Positions 10,705 to 21,039 of a stretch of DNA of 64,000 nt are shown piece after piece. The notes beneath the pieces were generated by a model. That model ran no database searches, was not told the DNA's origin, and worked only from the letters and a program-made list of their open reading frames with translations. The position numbers and the translations under genes are program-made. This DNA is from Sycobia sp. Sy_11 (lineage: Eukaryota; Arthropoda; Insecta; Hymenoptera; Epichrysomallidae), in assembly GCA_018907035.1 (NCBI GenBank), contig JACCIC010000188.1, positions 709,501 to 773,500 on the forward strand. The letters run 5' to 3'. The first letter of the stretch is position 1. Each line of letters starts with the position of its first letter.

Positions 10705-11690
10705 TAACATCCCTCGTCTCGGCTTCGGCCAAGGTACTAATTTAATCGATTTCTTCAACAATTCAATAATATCGAAGAAAAAAGTACTCTATATATAAAA
10801 ATCTATATTACTATAGATGTGCATATTAAATACGGCTTCGATGGGAAAAATTCTACTTTTGAGTTCAAGAGGTAGAAAAAAATGTCCAGGTGTCTCGAGA
10901 CGACCTTTTTGGGAGAGTATCATGTTCGGACGATAGAACATGTCTCGGTACGACCGCTATAAAGAGTTTTATGTTGGAGAAGTAGAATACGAAGTCCAGG
11001 TATCCCAGGACGAATCTTACAGGGAGTGTGCGTGTTTGAATGATAGAATACGTGCTTCATCGTAAAAGTCATCCCGGCATACCTCGACATTGTTACCCAC
11101 TAACTATACACGACACTCCCCTTAGAAGTCGTTCCAAAACATCTGGATATCGTATTCTAACGTCCCAACATGAATCGCCCCATAGAAGTCGTCCCGCCAT
11201 ACCTGGATGTCGTCTTCTACCGTCCGAACACGAAATTCCCAGTATAAGTTATTCCAAAACAACTGGAAATTGCATTCTATGATCCTAACACGAAAAACCC
11301 CATCGAAGTTGTCCCGACATACCTGAACATCGTTTTCTACTAACTAAACACGATAGTCCCAGTAGAATTCGTCCCGAGAAAGCTTGACATCGCATCATAA
11401 CTACTAAAAACAATACACCCCGTAGAAGTCCTTCAGATACACCTGGATATCGTATTCTACCGTGCCAACATCTATCTTCTCATAGAAAACCATTTCCTCA
11501 TACCTGGATGTCGTTTTCTATCAACTAAATACAATATTCCCCGTATAAATCGCCTAGAGACACCTGGATATCTCATTCTATCATCACAAAACTCCCAATA
11601 GAAATCGTCCTGAGGCAACTCCAAACCGCCTGGTTTCAGTAAAAACCATATTTAAAATGTAATATTAAGATATAATATTTTTTGAGATTA
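10704..11690 (-). mobile_element. Helitron-like non-autonomous element, minus copy 1
   Basis: The 3' end on the minus strand is near 10704. It shows the family's 'gccgagacg' hairpin side and a TTAG in place of CTAG. Going right, the subterminal region (10740-10860) is followed by the 60-bp minisatellite array (10865-11630). No family 5' end is seen; it meets the plus copy starting near 11690. Confidence 0.65.
10865..11630. repeat. 60-bp minisatellite array in Helitron
   Basis: Degenerate tandem units of 60 bp. The unit contains 'agaagtcgtcccga', 'acctggacatcg', 'ttctac', 'ctaa.cacga' and 'tcccc', repeated about twelve times. Related arrays lie at 12745-13330, 15045-15425, 30600-30955 and 32225-32710. 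They are probably VNTR-like and vary in unit number. Confidence 0.85.
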
Positions 11691-12207
11691 TATATATATC
11701 ATATCATCATATCATACCATATCATATCATAGCATATTTCATATCATATGATATCATATATCATCTACTAATTTATAAAGCCAAAGCGTATTTTTGTTTG
11801 TACACGATAACTGAAAAAACTACTGAACCGATTGTTCTGAAATTTGACATATAGATTTTATTTTATCTTGCAAAGGAGATAGGCTATGTTTTTTATTGAA
11901 AATCATTTTACTTTCATCAATAAATTAAGTTAATGGTTTTAACAATCAGTTCCACCAGCGGCCACTAGGTGGCGTTATGAATCACAAACATCAACTCAAA
12001 GTAGTCCGCTTAAAGTATTAATACCAGGCCAGCTCAAACGAATATTCATATCCGACTTTGGAATTCGTATCCTAAAGAAGGTGTGGCGTTATTCGCTATT
12101 ACCTTTTTTGTTCTTCAGGTTAATCTGATACTACACTCCTTACACTTACACACCTTACGGATATCTTTTGATTTTTGTAAATTTTATTTTCTCTTAAGTG
12201 AGAAAAT

Positions 12208-12242
12208 CTGTCACTCTCACTCTCTCTCTCTCTCTCTCTCTC
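12208..12242. repeat. (TC)n microsatellite
   Basis: A TC run inside the Helitron body, matched at the same relative place at 31623-31671. Confidence 0.9.
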
Positions 12243-12439
12243 CGTCTCTGTCTTTCTTTCTCCTTCTCTTATAAAATGGTTCTGTATGCCTAATCATACT
12301 GAATATAGTTTGTGACAACAAATTATATTTTTGTTTTTATACATTATATTAACTTCATAATTGTGACAAGAGACTGTTTTTTTAGTTTGAACAAAAGAAA
12401 TGATTGCAAAATAGGGTTCTTTTACCAACAACTTCGAAA

Positions 12440-12442
<3 letters not shown>

Positions 12443-12498
<56 letters not shown>
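12443..12498. repeat. (TA)n microsatellite
   Basis: Pure TA repeat inside the Helitron body; the same place in the copy at 31150-32760 also has TA. Confidence 0.95.
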
Positions 12499-12503
<5 letters not shown>

Positions 12504-12744
12504 CGTCACTTCTGCAAAAAAGACAATATCCATCATTTGTTTAAGAAATATGCTACTCGCGTACCAAAATTTTGCTTGAATTTCAGTCGACATCACTACG
12601 AAAATATTCACGGTATTTAATTGAAAAAACGAAAATATACGAAATAGTAATATATATTGTATGTATATTATATTGTAGATATTATATATACACATTTTAA
12701 ATACGGTTTCTACTGAGAAAAATTGTATTGGCGTGTACGGGCGG

Positions 12745-13330
12745 TTAATTACGATATGCCGTTGCCTCAAGACGATTTATATATGTAGTTGCGTGTTCGG
12801 ATGATAGAATGCGATGTCCAGGTGTCTCTGGGCGATTTCTACGGGGAATATTGTATTTAGTTTATAGAAAACGACGTCCAGATATGAGGAAATCAACTTC
12901 TATGGGAAGATTCATGTTGAGACGGTACTCTTTCCGAACGACTTCTACGGGGAGTATTGTGTTTAGTCGTTAGGAAGCGATGCTAGCTTTCTCGGGACGA
13001 TTTCTATGGGGAGTATCGTGTTTAGTTGATAGGAAACAAAGTTCAAGTATATCGGGCCAGCTTCTACGCGGAGTTTCGTGTTCGGATGATAAAATGCGAT
13101 TGCCAGATGATTTGGAACGACTTCTACGGGGAATGTCATGTATAATTGGTAGAAAACGATGTCCAGGTATGTCGTTACGACTTCTATTAAGAGATTAGTA
13201 TTCCATCATTCGAACACGCACACTCCCAGTAAGAGTCGTCGTCCCATGATAACTAGACATTATATTCTACCTCCCAATACAAAACTCTCTATAGCAGTCG
13301 TCCCGAGACATTTCCTATAGTCCGAACATG
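12745..13330. repeat. 60-bp minisatellite array in Helitron
   Basis: About ten degenerate 60-bp units with the core 'cgacttctacggggagtat' and 'gatgtccaggtat'. It is in inverted orientation relative to the array at 10865-11630. Confidence 0.85.
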
Positions 13331-13580
13331 ATGCTTTTTGTAAACGTCATCTACCGCTTGAACTCGAAAGTACAATTTTCTCCATTTAATATATATATTG
13401 TATAAAATGCTCGGTTAAATATCAACTTTTCGAAGTGGACGCTACATTGAAGCAGCTTTTTATACAGAAACGTCTATAGGTAAATTACGGTCAATTATTT
13501 ATAGAAATATAGATTTGTATATATAGAGTAATTTTTACTTATATATTATTGAATTGTTTATGAAATCGGTTAAATTATTA

Positions 13581-13611
13581 TCTTGGGCGAAGCCGAGACG
13601 GGGGATGCTAG
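13581..13611 (+). other. Helitron 3' terminus (hairpin plus CTAG)
   Basis: Stem TCTTGG (13581-13586) pairs with CCGAGA (13593-13598) around loop GCGAAG. CTAG ends the element ten bases later. The same signature, inverted, is at 14175-14210 and 29749-29784, and with a changed end at 10704-10737. Confidence 0.75.
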
Positions 13612-13661
13612 TACATATATATATAATAATTATAAATTATAACACATAGTATAACCTTCAA

Positions 13662-13713
<52 letters not shown>

Positions 13714-13779
13714 CTTTTTTATATAAAATAAACGTTTTAGAAACAATTATATAATATTAGAAATCTCTACAATGTTTAT

Positions 13780-14140
13780 TAAATTTCTTTATTTAAATTT
13801 TTACTTAATAGAGATTTATATATATATGTCCAATAACAAAAGTACGATAATGAATATAATTGATGGAAGACGAAAAATTGAATAAAATACATCGAAAGAC
13901 GTGCTCCAGATAACATTAAGTAAGCGTATTGCACAAATTCATAGCAGCGTATGCCGCTTGCAAATATTTGTATTTGTTGCCATGATTTACCGCCCATTTG
14001 TGTTGTAATTGCGCAAGTGCATTGCAGAGCAACCAAATTTGGATTATCACAGGCAATACATAAGCACAAGTCGCTTGAAATGACAAACAAAAAATTTCAA
14101 ATGATGTCGGCAATATGCAAAGGCGAATAGTTTACAAAAA
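13780..14140. repeat. Dispersed noncoding repeat family S, copy 1
   Basis: Contains 'ccagataacatta', 'gttgccatgatttaccgccc', 'gcgcaagtgcattgc' and 'atgtcggcaatatgc'. Relatives lie at 29345-29720 (same strand), 27715-27925 (same strand, weaker) and 44935-45460 (opposite strand). It has no coding capacity. It is probably a MITE or another non-autonomous element; termini not resolved. Confidence 0.6.
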
Positions 14141-14350
14141 AAATATTATATACTTTCTATATATATTATATATACTAGCACCTCCCGTCTCGGCTTCGTC
14201 AGAGATAATATTTTAACCAATTTCTTAAACAGTTTAATAATATCTAAGTAAAAGTACACTAAAAAATCTATATTACTGTAAATAATTAACCGTAATTTAC
14301 CTATAGTCGTATCGGTATAAAAAGCTGTTACTTTACCGACCATTTTATTA

Positions 14351-14936
14351 CTGTGTGCAAATATGAGTAAGACTTTACTGATAACTTTTGAAATCTTTAT
14401 TTATTCTTTTCAGTTTATTGAACAACCATAAGTCTCACTATGCTAAATCAGGCAAGTACGGTAGTTGCGGAACGATATTAGTTGAATTTTTGTCGAAATG
14501 TTCACGTAAAACCAATAGAGTGAGCTGGTGCATTATCGTAATACAAAAAGCAAGAGTTGTTTTTCCATAAATCTGACCATTTGAGATGAATAGTTTCACG
14601 GAAACGATGCATAAAATTCAAATAATATTCTTTGTTAATCGTTTGGCCGGTTGGACGGAACTCATAATGTACCACCACACCACGATAATCGAAGAAAATA
14701 GTGAGCATAATCGTGATTTTTGAGCGACTTTTGATTTCAGACCTTATAAAAACCGAAAAGACGACTTTTCTTTGTTTACAAAGCACAAACATAACTGTAT
14801 GACAAATAAGGATAATTGCGTAAAATTTGGCACAGATAACTCTGGCAGGATTACCAACTTAAAAATAAAAACATCTGTCTGGAACGAGAAACCTAGGAGG
14901 TTTGAATTGAAAAGTCTTACTCATAGTTGTACACAG
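14351..14936 (-). mobile_element. Internally deleted mariner (586 bp), copy 1
   Basis: Inverted repeats 'ctgtgtgcaaatatgagtaa' at the left and its near-complement at the right (14912-14936) are flanked by TA on both sides (14349-14350, 14937-14938). The interior encodes only a piece of transposase on the minus strand. A copy of the same length and ends lies at 29916-30501. Confidence 0.85.
14385..14792 (-). pseudogene. Mariner transposase fragment (catalytic part)
   Basis: The minus-strand open piece (14502-14792) contains 'ITIMLTIFFDYRGVV', 'GQTINKEYYLNFMHRFRE' and 'YYDNAPAHS', which carries the second catalytic Asp. After a frameshift near 14500 the rest resembles the segment with the third Asp ('SCDLWLFSKLK' in the sister copy). 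The HTH domain and first Asp are missing, so no enzyme can be made. Confidence 0.8.
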
Positions 14937-14945
14937 TAGTATACT

Positions 14946-14947
<2 letters not shown>

Positions 14948-14986
<39 letters not shown>
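14948..14986. repeat. (TA)n microsatellite
   Basis: Pure TA repeat beside the mariner copy. Confidence 0.95.
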
Positions 14987-14990
<4 letters not shown>

Positions 14991-15044
14991 CATATTACAT
15001 ATGGTTCCTATTAGGAAAATTATTCATACGAGTTCGAGCGGTTG

Positions 15045-15425
15045 AAGAAGTCCGAGTGTCTCGAGACGACGTTTACGAAGAGTATCATGTTCGGACGTTA
15101 CAATATATATCTCGGGATGACTGTTATAGAATTTTGTGTTGGGGAGATAGGATACGATTTTCAGGTATCCAGAGACGATTTCTACCGAGAGTTAGGGTGT
15201 TCGAATGATAGAATACGAATCTCTTCATAGAAGTCGTCCCGATATACCTGGACATCGCTTCCGACCAACTAAACACGATACTCCCTGCAGAAGTCGTTCG
15301 GAAACACCTGAGAATCGCATTCTATCATCTGAACACAAAAGTCCGAGTAGAAATCGTCCTGAGGCACCAGGATATCGTATTCAACCGTTCGTACACGTCA
15401 ATACAATATTTCTCCATAGAAGTCG
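15045..15425. repeat. 60-bp minisatellite array in Helitron
   Basis: About six units of the 60-bp repeat. Because 60 is divisible by three, frames across it stay open and give spurious 20-residue repeats. Confidence 0.8.
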
Positions 15426-15949
15426 TATTAAAAATATATGTAATATGTATTTTGTATTTCGTATATTTCCGATTTTGAAATTCGAGGTTGTTGGTAAAGA
15501 ACCCTATTTTACCATCATTTATTCTGTTCAAACTAAAGAAACATAGCTTATGCCATTTCCGAACATATAAAAACAAAAACATAATTTATCGTTACAAATT
15601 ATATTCAGTATGATTTGGAAAACAAACATTTTATAAGAGAAGGCGCAGAAAGACAGAAAGAGAGAGTGAATCTAATTTATTAATGAAAGTAAAATTATTT
15701 TCAATAAAAAACATAGTCTATGTCGTTCTGAAATAAATATAGAATTGATATGTCACATTTAAGAGCAATCGGTTCAGTAGTTTTTTGGTTCATCATGTGC
15801 AAACAAAAACATGCTTTGTCTTTATAAATTAGTATAATATGATATGATGTAATATTAAATACGTCCGATCTCTGCACTGTAGCTGCTGTATTTTGATTGA
15901 TTTCCTTCTTCCAAATAATTATATTTATCATCATATTTTTAACTTTTTT

Positions 15950-15980
15950 CACACACATGCACACGCACACGCACACGCAC

Positions 15981-16075
<95 letters not shown>
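15950..16075. repeat. (CA)n microsatellite
   Basis: About 125 bp of CA with a few GC interruptions at the left end. Confidence 0.97.
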
Positions 16076-16077
<2 letters not shown>

Positions 16078-16510
16078 TATTAAATAAAAATTTAAATACA
16101 GAATTTTAAAGAACATTGTATTTATTTATACTAGTACATAATTATTTTTCAAGTGACGATTTTATATAAAAAAGTAATAGATATTTATATTTTAAGGTTA
16201 TAATAATTTAATTGTACTTTTGTCGACTGCTCATATACAAATTAATAAATATTTTTTCATTAGTCTTACAGTCCAATCGAATCAATCGAAAAACAATACG
16301 TAACAACATCAATACACATCTACATTAACATTAATACATCAATACACAAAAATAATGAAAATTAAAATTAAAATTAAAAATTATAATGACAGTCAGACTG
16401 TCCTTGTATACAGTGACCCTCGTAGACTAATCTGAAAATAAATATTAGCTGAAAAAATTTTTGTTAGTAAAGTGCACTCTGACTCTCCCCAACACACTCA
16501 CCTAATTGAA

Positions 16511-16563
16511 GATCCAGTCCAACGTTTCGAGCTCGCCACGGCTCCTCATCAGGGACTAAAGTA
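16511..16563 (-). ncRNA. Hammerhead ribozyme motif (PLE), complete core
   Basis: On the minus strand: AGTCC (16557-16553), core CTGATGA (16552-16546), stem II GAGC/GCTC, GAAA (16528-16525), short stem III AC/GU, U at the cleavage position, then GGACT (16520-16516) pairing with AGTCC as stem I. All invariant core bases are present. The very short stem III is usual for PLE hammerheads, which are thought to act as dimers. A GUU cleavage site is permitted but often slower than GUC. Confidence 0.85.
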
Positions 16564-16689
16564 AACCTTATATTCTAATCTATATATACCTTAACCCCAC
16601 TACCAAATTTAGTAGATTAATTCTAAATTCCCCCTCTACACAATTGTTCAAAACCAATCAATTTAATAAGGAATAATAAACATTGTCCA

Positions 16690-17510
16690 ATTTAATAGAC
16701 TCCAACATTAAGTTCACATTATTCCGATTCCTGGAAATGTGATTACTTTCAAGACTCTCCCTTTTATACTTATTATTAATACCATGTTCTAAAATATCCA
16801 CATTCACAAAATCAAAAAAATGTAAAAACTTTAAACAATGCTCCTTTAAACTGGAAGTAATATGTGAGCTACGTAAACTATATTTATGTTCATAAATTCT
16901 CTTTTTTAAATATCTACTTTTTAATATGTTTGTCCAACATAGTATTTATCACAATCCATACAATTAATTTTGTAAAGAACTCCTGATTTTAAACATAAAT
17001 CATCCTTATCTTTGCAATTATTAAACAACCTATTTAAATTATTACTATTTTTAAAGAAAATTTGAATTTTATATTGCCGAAAATTTCTTTTAATTCTTTC
17101 AGATAATCCTCTAACATATGGTAAGACAATAATTTTGCCTCTGTTAATATCTACTCGTGTATTATGTCTATTTTCGATATTATTAATATCAAACAATCTC
17201 TCAGCAATTAATCTATTAATAAATTCAATTGGATAACCATTATTAATGAAAGCTTCTCTTACTATCTGTAAATTATTTTGTCTTAAATCTTTATGTGATA
17301 ATTTTATTGCTCTGTCAATGACACCTTTTAATGTTCCAATTTTGTTTCTGAATTGATGGTATGAATTAAAATCTAAAAACCTACTTGACCAAGTAGGCTT
17401 TCTGTACCAATTAAGTTTCACCTTATTATTACTAATCTAATAACATTAATGTCCAAAAAACTCAACTGATTATTAAACTCAACCTCCCTTGTAAATTTAA
17501 TTCTGTCATG
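16690..17510 (-). pseudogene. PLE polyprotein C-terminus (RT thumb to GIY-YIG)
   Basis: From the right, the minus frame reads 'REVEFNNQLSFLDIN', a stop near 17430, then the open stretch 17421-16921 with 'NWYRKPTWSSRFLDFNSYHQ', 'PYVRGLSERIKRNF', 'KDKDDLCLKSGVLYKINCMD' and 'KYYVGQT'. An insertion of about nine bases near 16925 adds a stop. The frame then resumes with the helix after YIG and the 'LKEHCLKFLHFFDFVNVDIL' segment. This is the RT-to-endonuclease part of a Penelope polyprotein, which nicks target DNA and primes reverse transcription. The copy is dead: the RT catalytic region is gone and two in-frame breaks remain. Confidence 0.88.
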
Positions 17511-18240
17511 TTCGATGGAATTTTAGGTGCAAATTTTCTATTTCAAACGCGATCAATAATAGATTTTATTAGACAAATAGTAACAATAGACAAAAAGGAA
17601 ATAGATCTGAAACAGGACGATCCAATATACAGGACTATTACCTTTCTGAATACCGACGCCTGTATAAATGGTCAGGTATTATTGACCTTAATTAATTTCA
17701 AAAATGTATTTATAATAGATACCGGGTCCGAAGAAAATATTATAAGGGCTTCCTATATCCCCGACCATATTAAAATAATTCGAAACGAAATAGCTTATGT
17801 AAAAGGTATTACAGGTGATCCTGTCTCTACTTCAGGGAAGGTAGTAATTGAGATCTTAGGGAAACCGACAGAATTTCATGTTTTATCAAACAACCATGAT
17901 ATACCGGGCGCTGGATATTTATGTTTAGGGTTCTTAAAATGAAATCAAGTAATTATCGATTTCGGTTATCAAATCATTGAAATTGACGAGGAGGTTGCTT
18001 CACTCGTGACACTAACTCCAACAGCTAGGGTAACGGAGACTGACGACGAAGAGGAACTCGTGGAGCATAGTTTAAACTTCGAAAATTTTAAACATATTGA
18101 TGAAACATAATATTTATCGAACGAGCTTGATTATGAATGCTATAATATTAAACAATTATTTTGTATTACCGATAGAGAATCAAAAATTTTGAACTATTTC
18201 CCTTTAACTAATTTAAACCCAACCGAAAGGGGGGGTTAAA
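17508..18240 (+). pseudogene. Gypsy-1 protease region with two retropepsin segments
   Basis: The open part (17508-17942, 144 aa) begins with 'DGILGANFLFQTRSIIDF', which looks like the C-terminal 'G.LG..FL....IIDF' part of a retropepsin. About 60 residues later a new retropepsin starts with the active-site motif 'FIIDTGSEENII' and ends with 'GAGYLCLGFLK', then a stop near 17940 and a continuing 'IIDFGYQIIEID'. The two C-terminal motifs are clearly related to each other. Retropepsins process Gag-Pol in the particle. Stops in the downstream linker (18105, 18236) break the frame before the RT. Confidence 0.75.
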
Positions 18241-18258
18241 TTATTAAATATAACTAAT

Positions 18259-19085
18259 ATGGTAGAACACAGAATTATTACTTCGGACGATATTCCTGTA
18301 AGCACTAAACAATATCGCCTTCCCCACGCATTGAAAGAAGAAGTTGATGGGCAAGTTGCCGATTTATTACAGAAGGGTATTATAACACATTCTAAATCTC
18401 CGTATAATACTAGTCTTTGGGTAGTACCGAAGAAATCTCAGGATAATACGCCAAAATGGCGTATTGTATTAGATTTAGGCCCCTCAACCAAAAACCTGTA
18501 CCAATGGCGTACTCGTTACCCAATATTGTAGAGATTTTAGACACAGTCGGTTTAGCAAAATACTATACGGTAATGGACTCTATTTCAGGATTCCATCAAA
18601 TTCCAATGCATTCGAAGGACATGCACAAAACAGCCTTTTCTACGTTAAATGGGTACTATGAATTCATAAGAATGTCTTTTGGTCTTACGAATGCTGGCGT
18701 AGAATATCAAAGAGCCATGAATTTTACTCTAGAAGGTTTAATCGGTAAAGGAGTGTTCGTCTGCATGGATAATATTGTCACTTACTCTAAAACATTAGAG
18801 GATCATGAAAAAATATTTGGTGCAGTAATGGAAAGGCTCAGGAAGGCTAACTGGAAACTAGAAACTAATAAATGTAAAATATTACAGCGGAAGGTTTCGT
18901 ATCTAGGTCACGTATTATCTGAGAAGGGATTACAACCCGATCCTAAGAAAATTGAAGCGGTAGAAAGATTCCCAACGCCTCAAAATTTCAAGAATATTAG
19001 ACAATTTTTGGGTTTAGCTGGCTATTACAGAAGATTCATTAAAAATTGCGCAAAAATCGCTAAACCGATAACTAAACTTTTATAA
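18259..19085 (+). pseudogene. Gypsy-1 reverse transcriptase, catalytic box mutated
   Basis: The first frame (18259-18530) reads 'VADLLQKGIITHSKSPYNTS' and 'PKWRIVLDL'. A shift near 18480-18490 moves to the frame ending at 19085, with 'YYTVMDSISGFHQIPM', 'MSFGLTNAGVEYQR', 'SYLGHVLSEKGLQPDPKK' and 'IRQFLGLAGYYRRFI'. The usual YLDD box is 'VCMDNIV': the second catalytic Asp is Asn. With the frameshift this RT is non-functional. A TAA at 19083 separates it from the RNase H. Confidence 0.9.
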
Positions 19086-19580
19086 AACAACGAACTGTTT
19101 AAATGGACAGAAGAAGTAGAAAAATCCTTTCAGACGCTTAAAGAAGCCTTGTGTACCGCTCCCGTACTACAATTTCCAGATATGGACAAACCATTTATAA
19201 TCACGACGGATGCCTCGGGGTATGCAATAGGTGGAATCCTATCACAAGGTAAAACAGGACAAGATGGACCTGTTGCGTATACCTCTAGAGTACTAAGAGG
19301 CCCGGAGCTTCGTTATGATGTTTACGAGAAAGGAACCTTAGCCATGATACATGCAGTACGCGCATTCCGATCGGAAAGAAATTTATAATTATTACGGATC
19401 ATCAACCACTAGTTTGGTTTAAGAGAGCTGATCTGAATACACGCGTTTTGAACTGACGGTTTAAATTATCCGAATACGATTTCGACATAACATATAAACT
19501 TGGAAAAGCAAACGTTAACGCCGATGCTTTATCTAAGAATCACGTTATTGTGGAAAATGTTAATGTTGTTACGCGCTTAT
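19086..19580 (+). pseudogene. Gypsy-1 RNase H
   Basis: After the stop, the frame continues to 'FIITTDASGYAIGGILSQG' (the TDAS catalytic Asp), 'YTSRVLRGPELRYDVYEK' (Glu region), a shift near 19385, 'ITDHQPLVWFKR' (third Asp) and 'KANVNADALSK'. This is the degraded RNase H domain of the gypsy polyprotein, which removes the RNA strand during cDNA synthesis. Confidence 0.88.
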
Positions 19581-19582
19581 AA

Positions 19583-19873
19583 ATGAAACTACAAGAAGAA
19601 AAACAGAAAGAGCAAGAAATTGACAAAATTACCGAACAGGAAGAGGTATCTGTAGCGACAACCATAAAAAACGATAACGCTACGGTAAATAAAAGGGAAA
19701 GACTACGGAAAAGCAAACCAAAGAAACAATTATTATCTAGTAAGGAAAAACAATGTCGAAATAATAATGCATCAACTACAGGTTCCGATGAAGAAAGCTC
19801 ATCTGTATACGACAGTACCTCAAGTTTTTCCGAAGTGGACTCAGAAATCGAAGAACCTGGCCTTACAGGTTGA
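19583..19873 (+). pseudogene. Gypsy-1 low-complexity acidic/basic linker
   Basis: A 96-aa open frame, rich in Glu and Lys in the first half and Ser, Asp and Glu at the end ('GSDEESSSVYDSTSSFSEVD'). It lies between RNase H and integrase in line with the pol frames. No domain is recognised. It is probably a linker within the polyprotein. Confidence 0.6.
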
Positions 19874-21005
19874 TGGTATTCGAAGGTAGTAACATTAAGA
19901 TTATCATTTGTAAAGGTGCTCTAAAATACGTTCCAGAAAATGACCGTAACGTAATTTTTTATGAAAACCATGATTCTCCTGTAGGAGGACACCGCAGAGT
20001 CTCTAAACCGTATAATAGAATCAACCAAAACTACTTTTGGGAAGGTTTAAAACAAGACGTCCAGAGACGAATACAGCAATACATAAATTGCCAATTAAAA
20101 AAGTAAGTAAGGTTGAAAACGAAACAACAAATGATAATTACGGATACTACGGGAACCACATTCGAAAAACTAGCTCTAGATATCGTAGGACTTTACCGAA
20201 AACTTCACGCGGTAATGAATACATATTAACTATGCAAGATCAATTATCGAAGTTTTGTATAGCCATAGCATTTCCAAACGCACAAGCATCAACTATCGCC
20301 GACGCTTTTATTAAACGCTGCATTTGCATATTCGGTACACCGAAAGTTATTTTAACTGACCAAGGTCGAAATTTTTTAAATAATTTAATGCAACAGGTAG
20401 CTAAACGATTTAGAATAAAGAGAATTAAAACAACCGCGTTCCACCCGCAATCTAATGGATCTCTTGAAAGATCTCATCACGCGTTAAGCGAATATTTAAA
20501 ACAGTATACGAGTAAAGATTCCGACTGGGACGAATGGGTAGATGTAGCTACGTTAAGTTATAACACGTGCGTCCAAGAAAGTAATAACACACCCCTTTCG
20601 AAGTAGTATTTGGGAGATTAGCGCGAGTTCCATCAAGCGAACTATTAAGGGAAGCCGATTTAATTCCAACCTGCCAAGGTTATGTTAAGGATTTAGTCAT
20701 CCGTTTATCCGGCATAAAAAAATTAGCGTACGATAATCTCGTCAGATCAAAGCATAAATCAAAAAATATTACGATAAAAATACCAACGAAAAAAACTTTA
20801 AGGTAGGCGATTATGTATTTTTACTGAAGGGTGTAAAAAACGGGAAATTCGGAGATTTATATTCCGGTCTGCATAAAATACTGGAGATTATCGGAAAACA
20901 TAATGCAAAGATTCAAATAAAAGATAACGCGAAAATCATTCATTTAAACCGGTTACGTATTTCGTATATTAATCGGGAACCCCAAAATTTACAAAAGAAC
21001 GAATA
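19870..21005 (+). pseudogene. Gypsy-1 integrase, frameshifted
   Basis: The zinc-binding region contains 'HDSPVGGHRRVSKPYNRI' and 'YFWEGLKQDVQRRIQQYINC'; the second Cys of the CxxC is not kept. The catalytic core starts with a frame containing 'LALDIVG', shifts near 20190, and continues with 'KVILTDQGRNFLNNLMQQ' and 'NGSLERSHHAL', giving the D,D,E positions. After a stop near 20604 another frame covers 'FEVVFGRLARVPSSELL' and a C-terminal module with 'FKVGDYVFLLK' and 'IIHLNRLRISYI'. Integrase inserts the cDNA into the genome; this copy is split over three or more frames. Confidence 0.88.
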
Positions 21006-21039
21006 ATTAAACAGCCGTTACTGATTTTAGATGAAGAGG

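Larger units (their letters stand above)
11690..13611 (+). mobile_element. Helitron-like non-autonomous element, most complete copy
   Basis: The 5' end is TC-rich ('tcatatcatatc') and leads into 'ctaatttataaagccaaagcg' near 11770, the same start seen in three other copies. The middle holds a CT microsatellite, a TA repeat and a 60-bp array. The 3' end is typical: a stem TCTTGG/CCGAGA around a six-base loop (13581-13598), nine bases, then CTAG at 13608-13611 followed by T. There is no Rep/Helicase coding region, so it is a non-autonomous Helitron or Helentron-associated (HINE/DINE-1-like) element. DINE-1-like elements are known for central tandem repeats. Confidence 0.75.
13620..15425. repeat. 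Segmental repeat, copy 1 of 2 (mate 29215-30960)
   Basis: Long parallel similarity with 29215-30960 covers the 'aaataaacgttt.agaaa' region, the 'gatggaagacgaaaa' block, a Helitron 3' end, an embedded 586-bp mariner and part of the 60-bp array, all in the same order and strand. Identity by eye is high (most 20-mers differ by zero to two bases). Confidence 0.85.
14175..15865 (-). mobile_element. Helitron-like non-autonomous element, minus copy 2
   Basis: On the minus strand it starts near 15865 ('actaatttataaagacaaagc'), continues through a region identical in layout to the 43655-44265 fragment, then the 60-bp array (15045-15425), a TA repeat and an inserted mariner derivative (14351-14936), and ends with the 'gaagccgagacgg' hairpin side and CTAG at 14178-14175. 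Confidence 0.75.
16195..17510 (-). mobile_element. Penelope-like element, 5'-truncated
   Basis: Minus-strand element. Its 3' long repeat occupies about 16200-16500 and matches the inverted arms at 9525-9812 and 10375-10645. A hammerhead follows at 16511-16563, then the GIY-YIG and RT C-terminal coding region up to about 17510, where gypsy sequence starts abruptly. The RT fingers and palm are missing. Confidence 0.85.

Noticed and set aside
10865..11630. CRISPR-like repeat array
   Set aside because: Units are contiguous and degenerate over their whole 60 bp, without unique spacers, and the context is eukaryotic.
15701..16109. Frames reading Cys-Val or His-Thr repeats
   Set aside because: Translations of CA/GT microsatellites (also at 32.0-32.2, 44.2-44.4, 45.1-45.2 and 46.0-46.2 kb).
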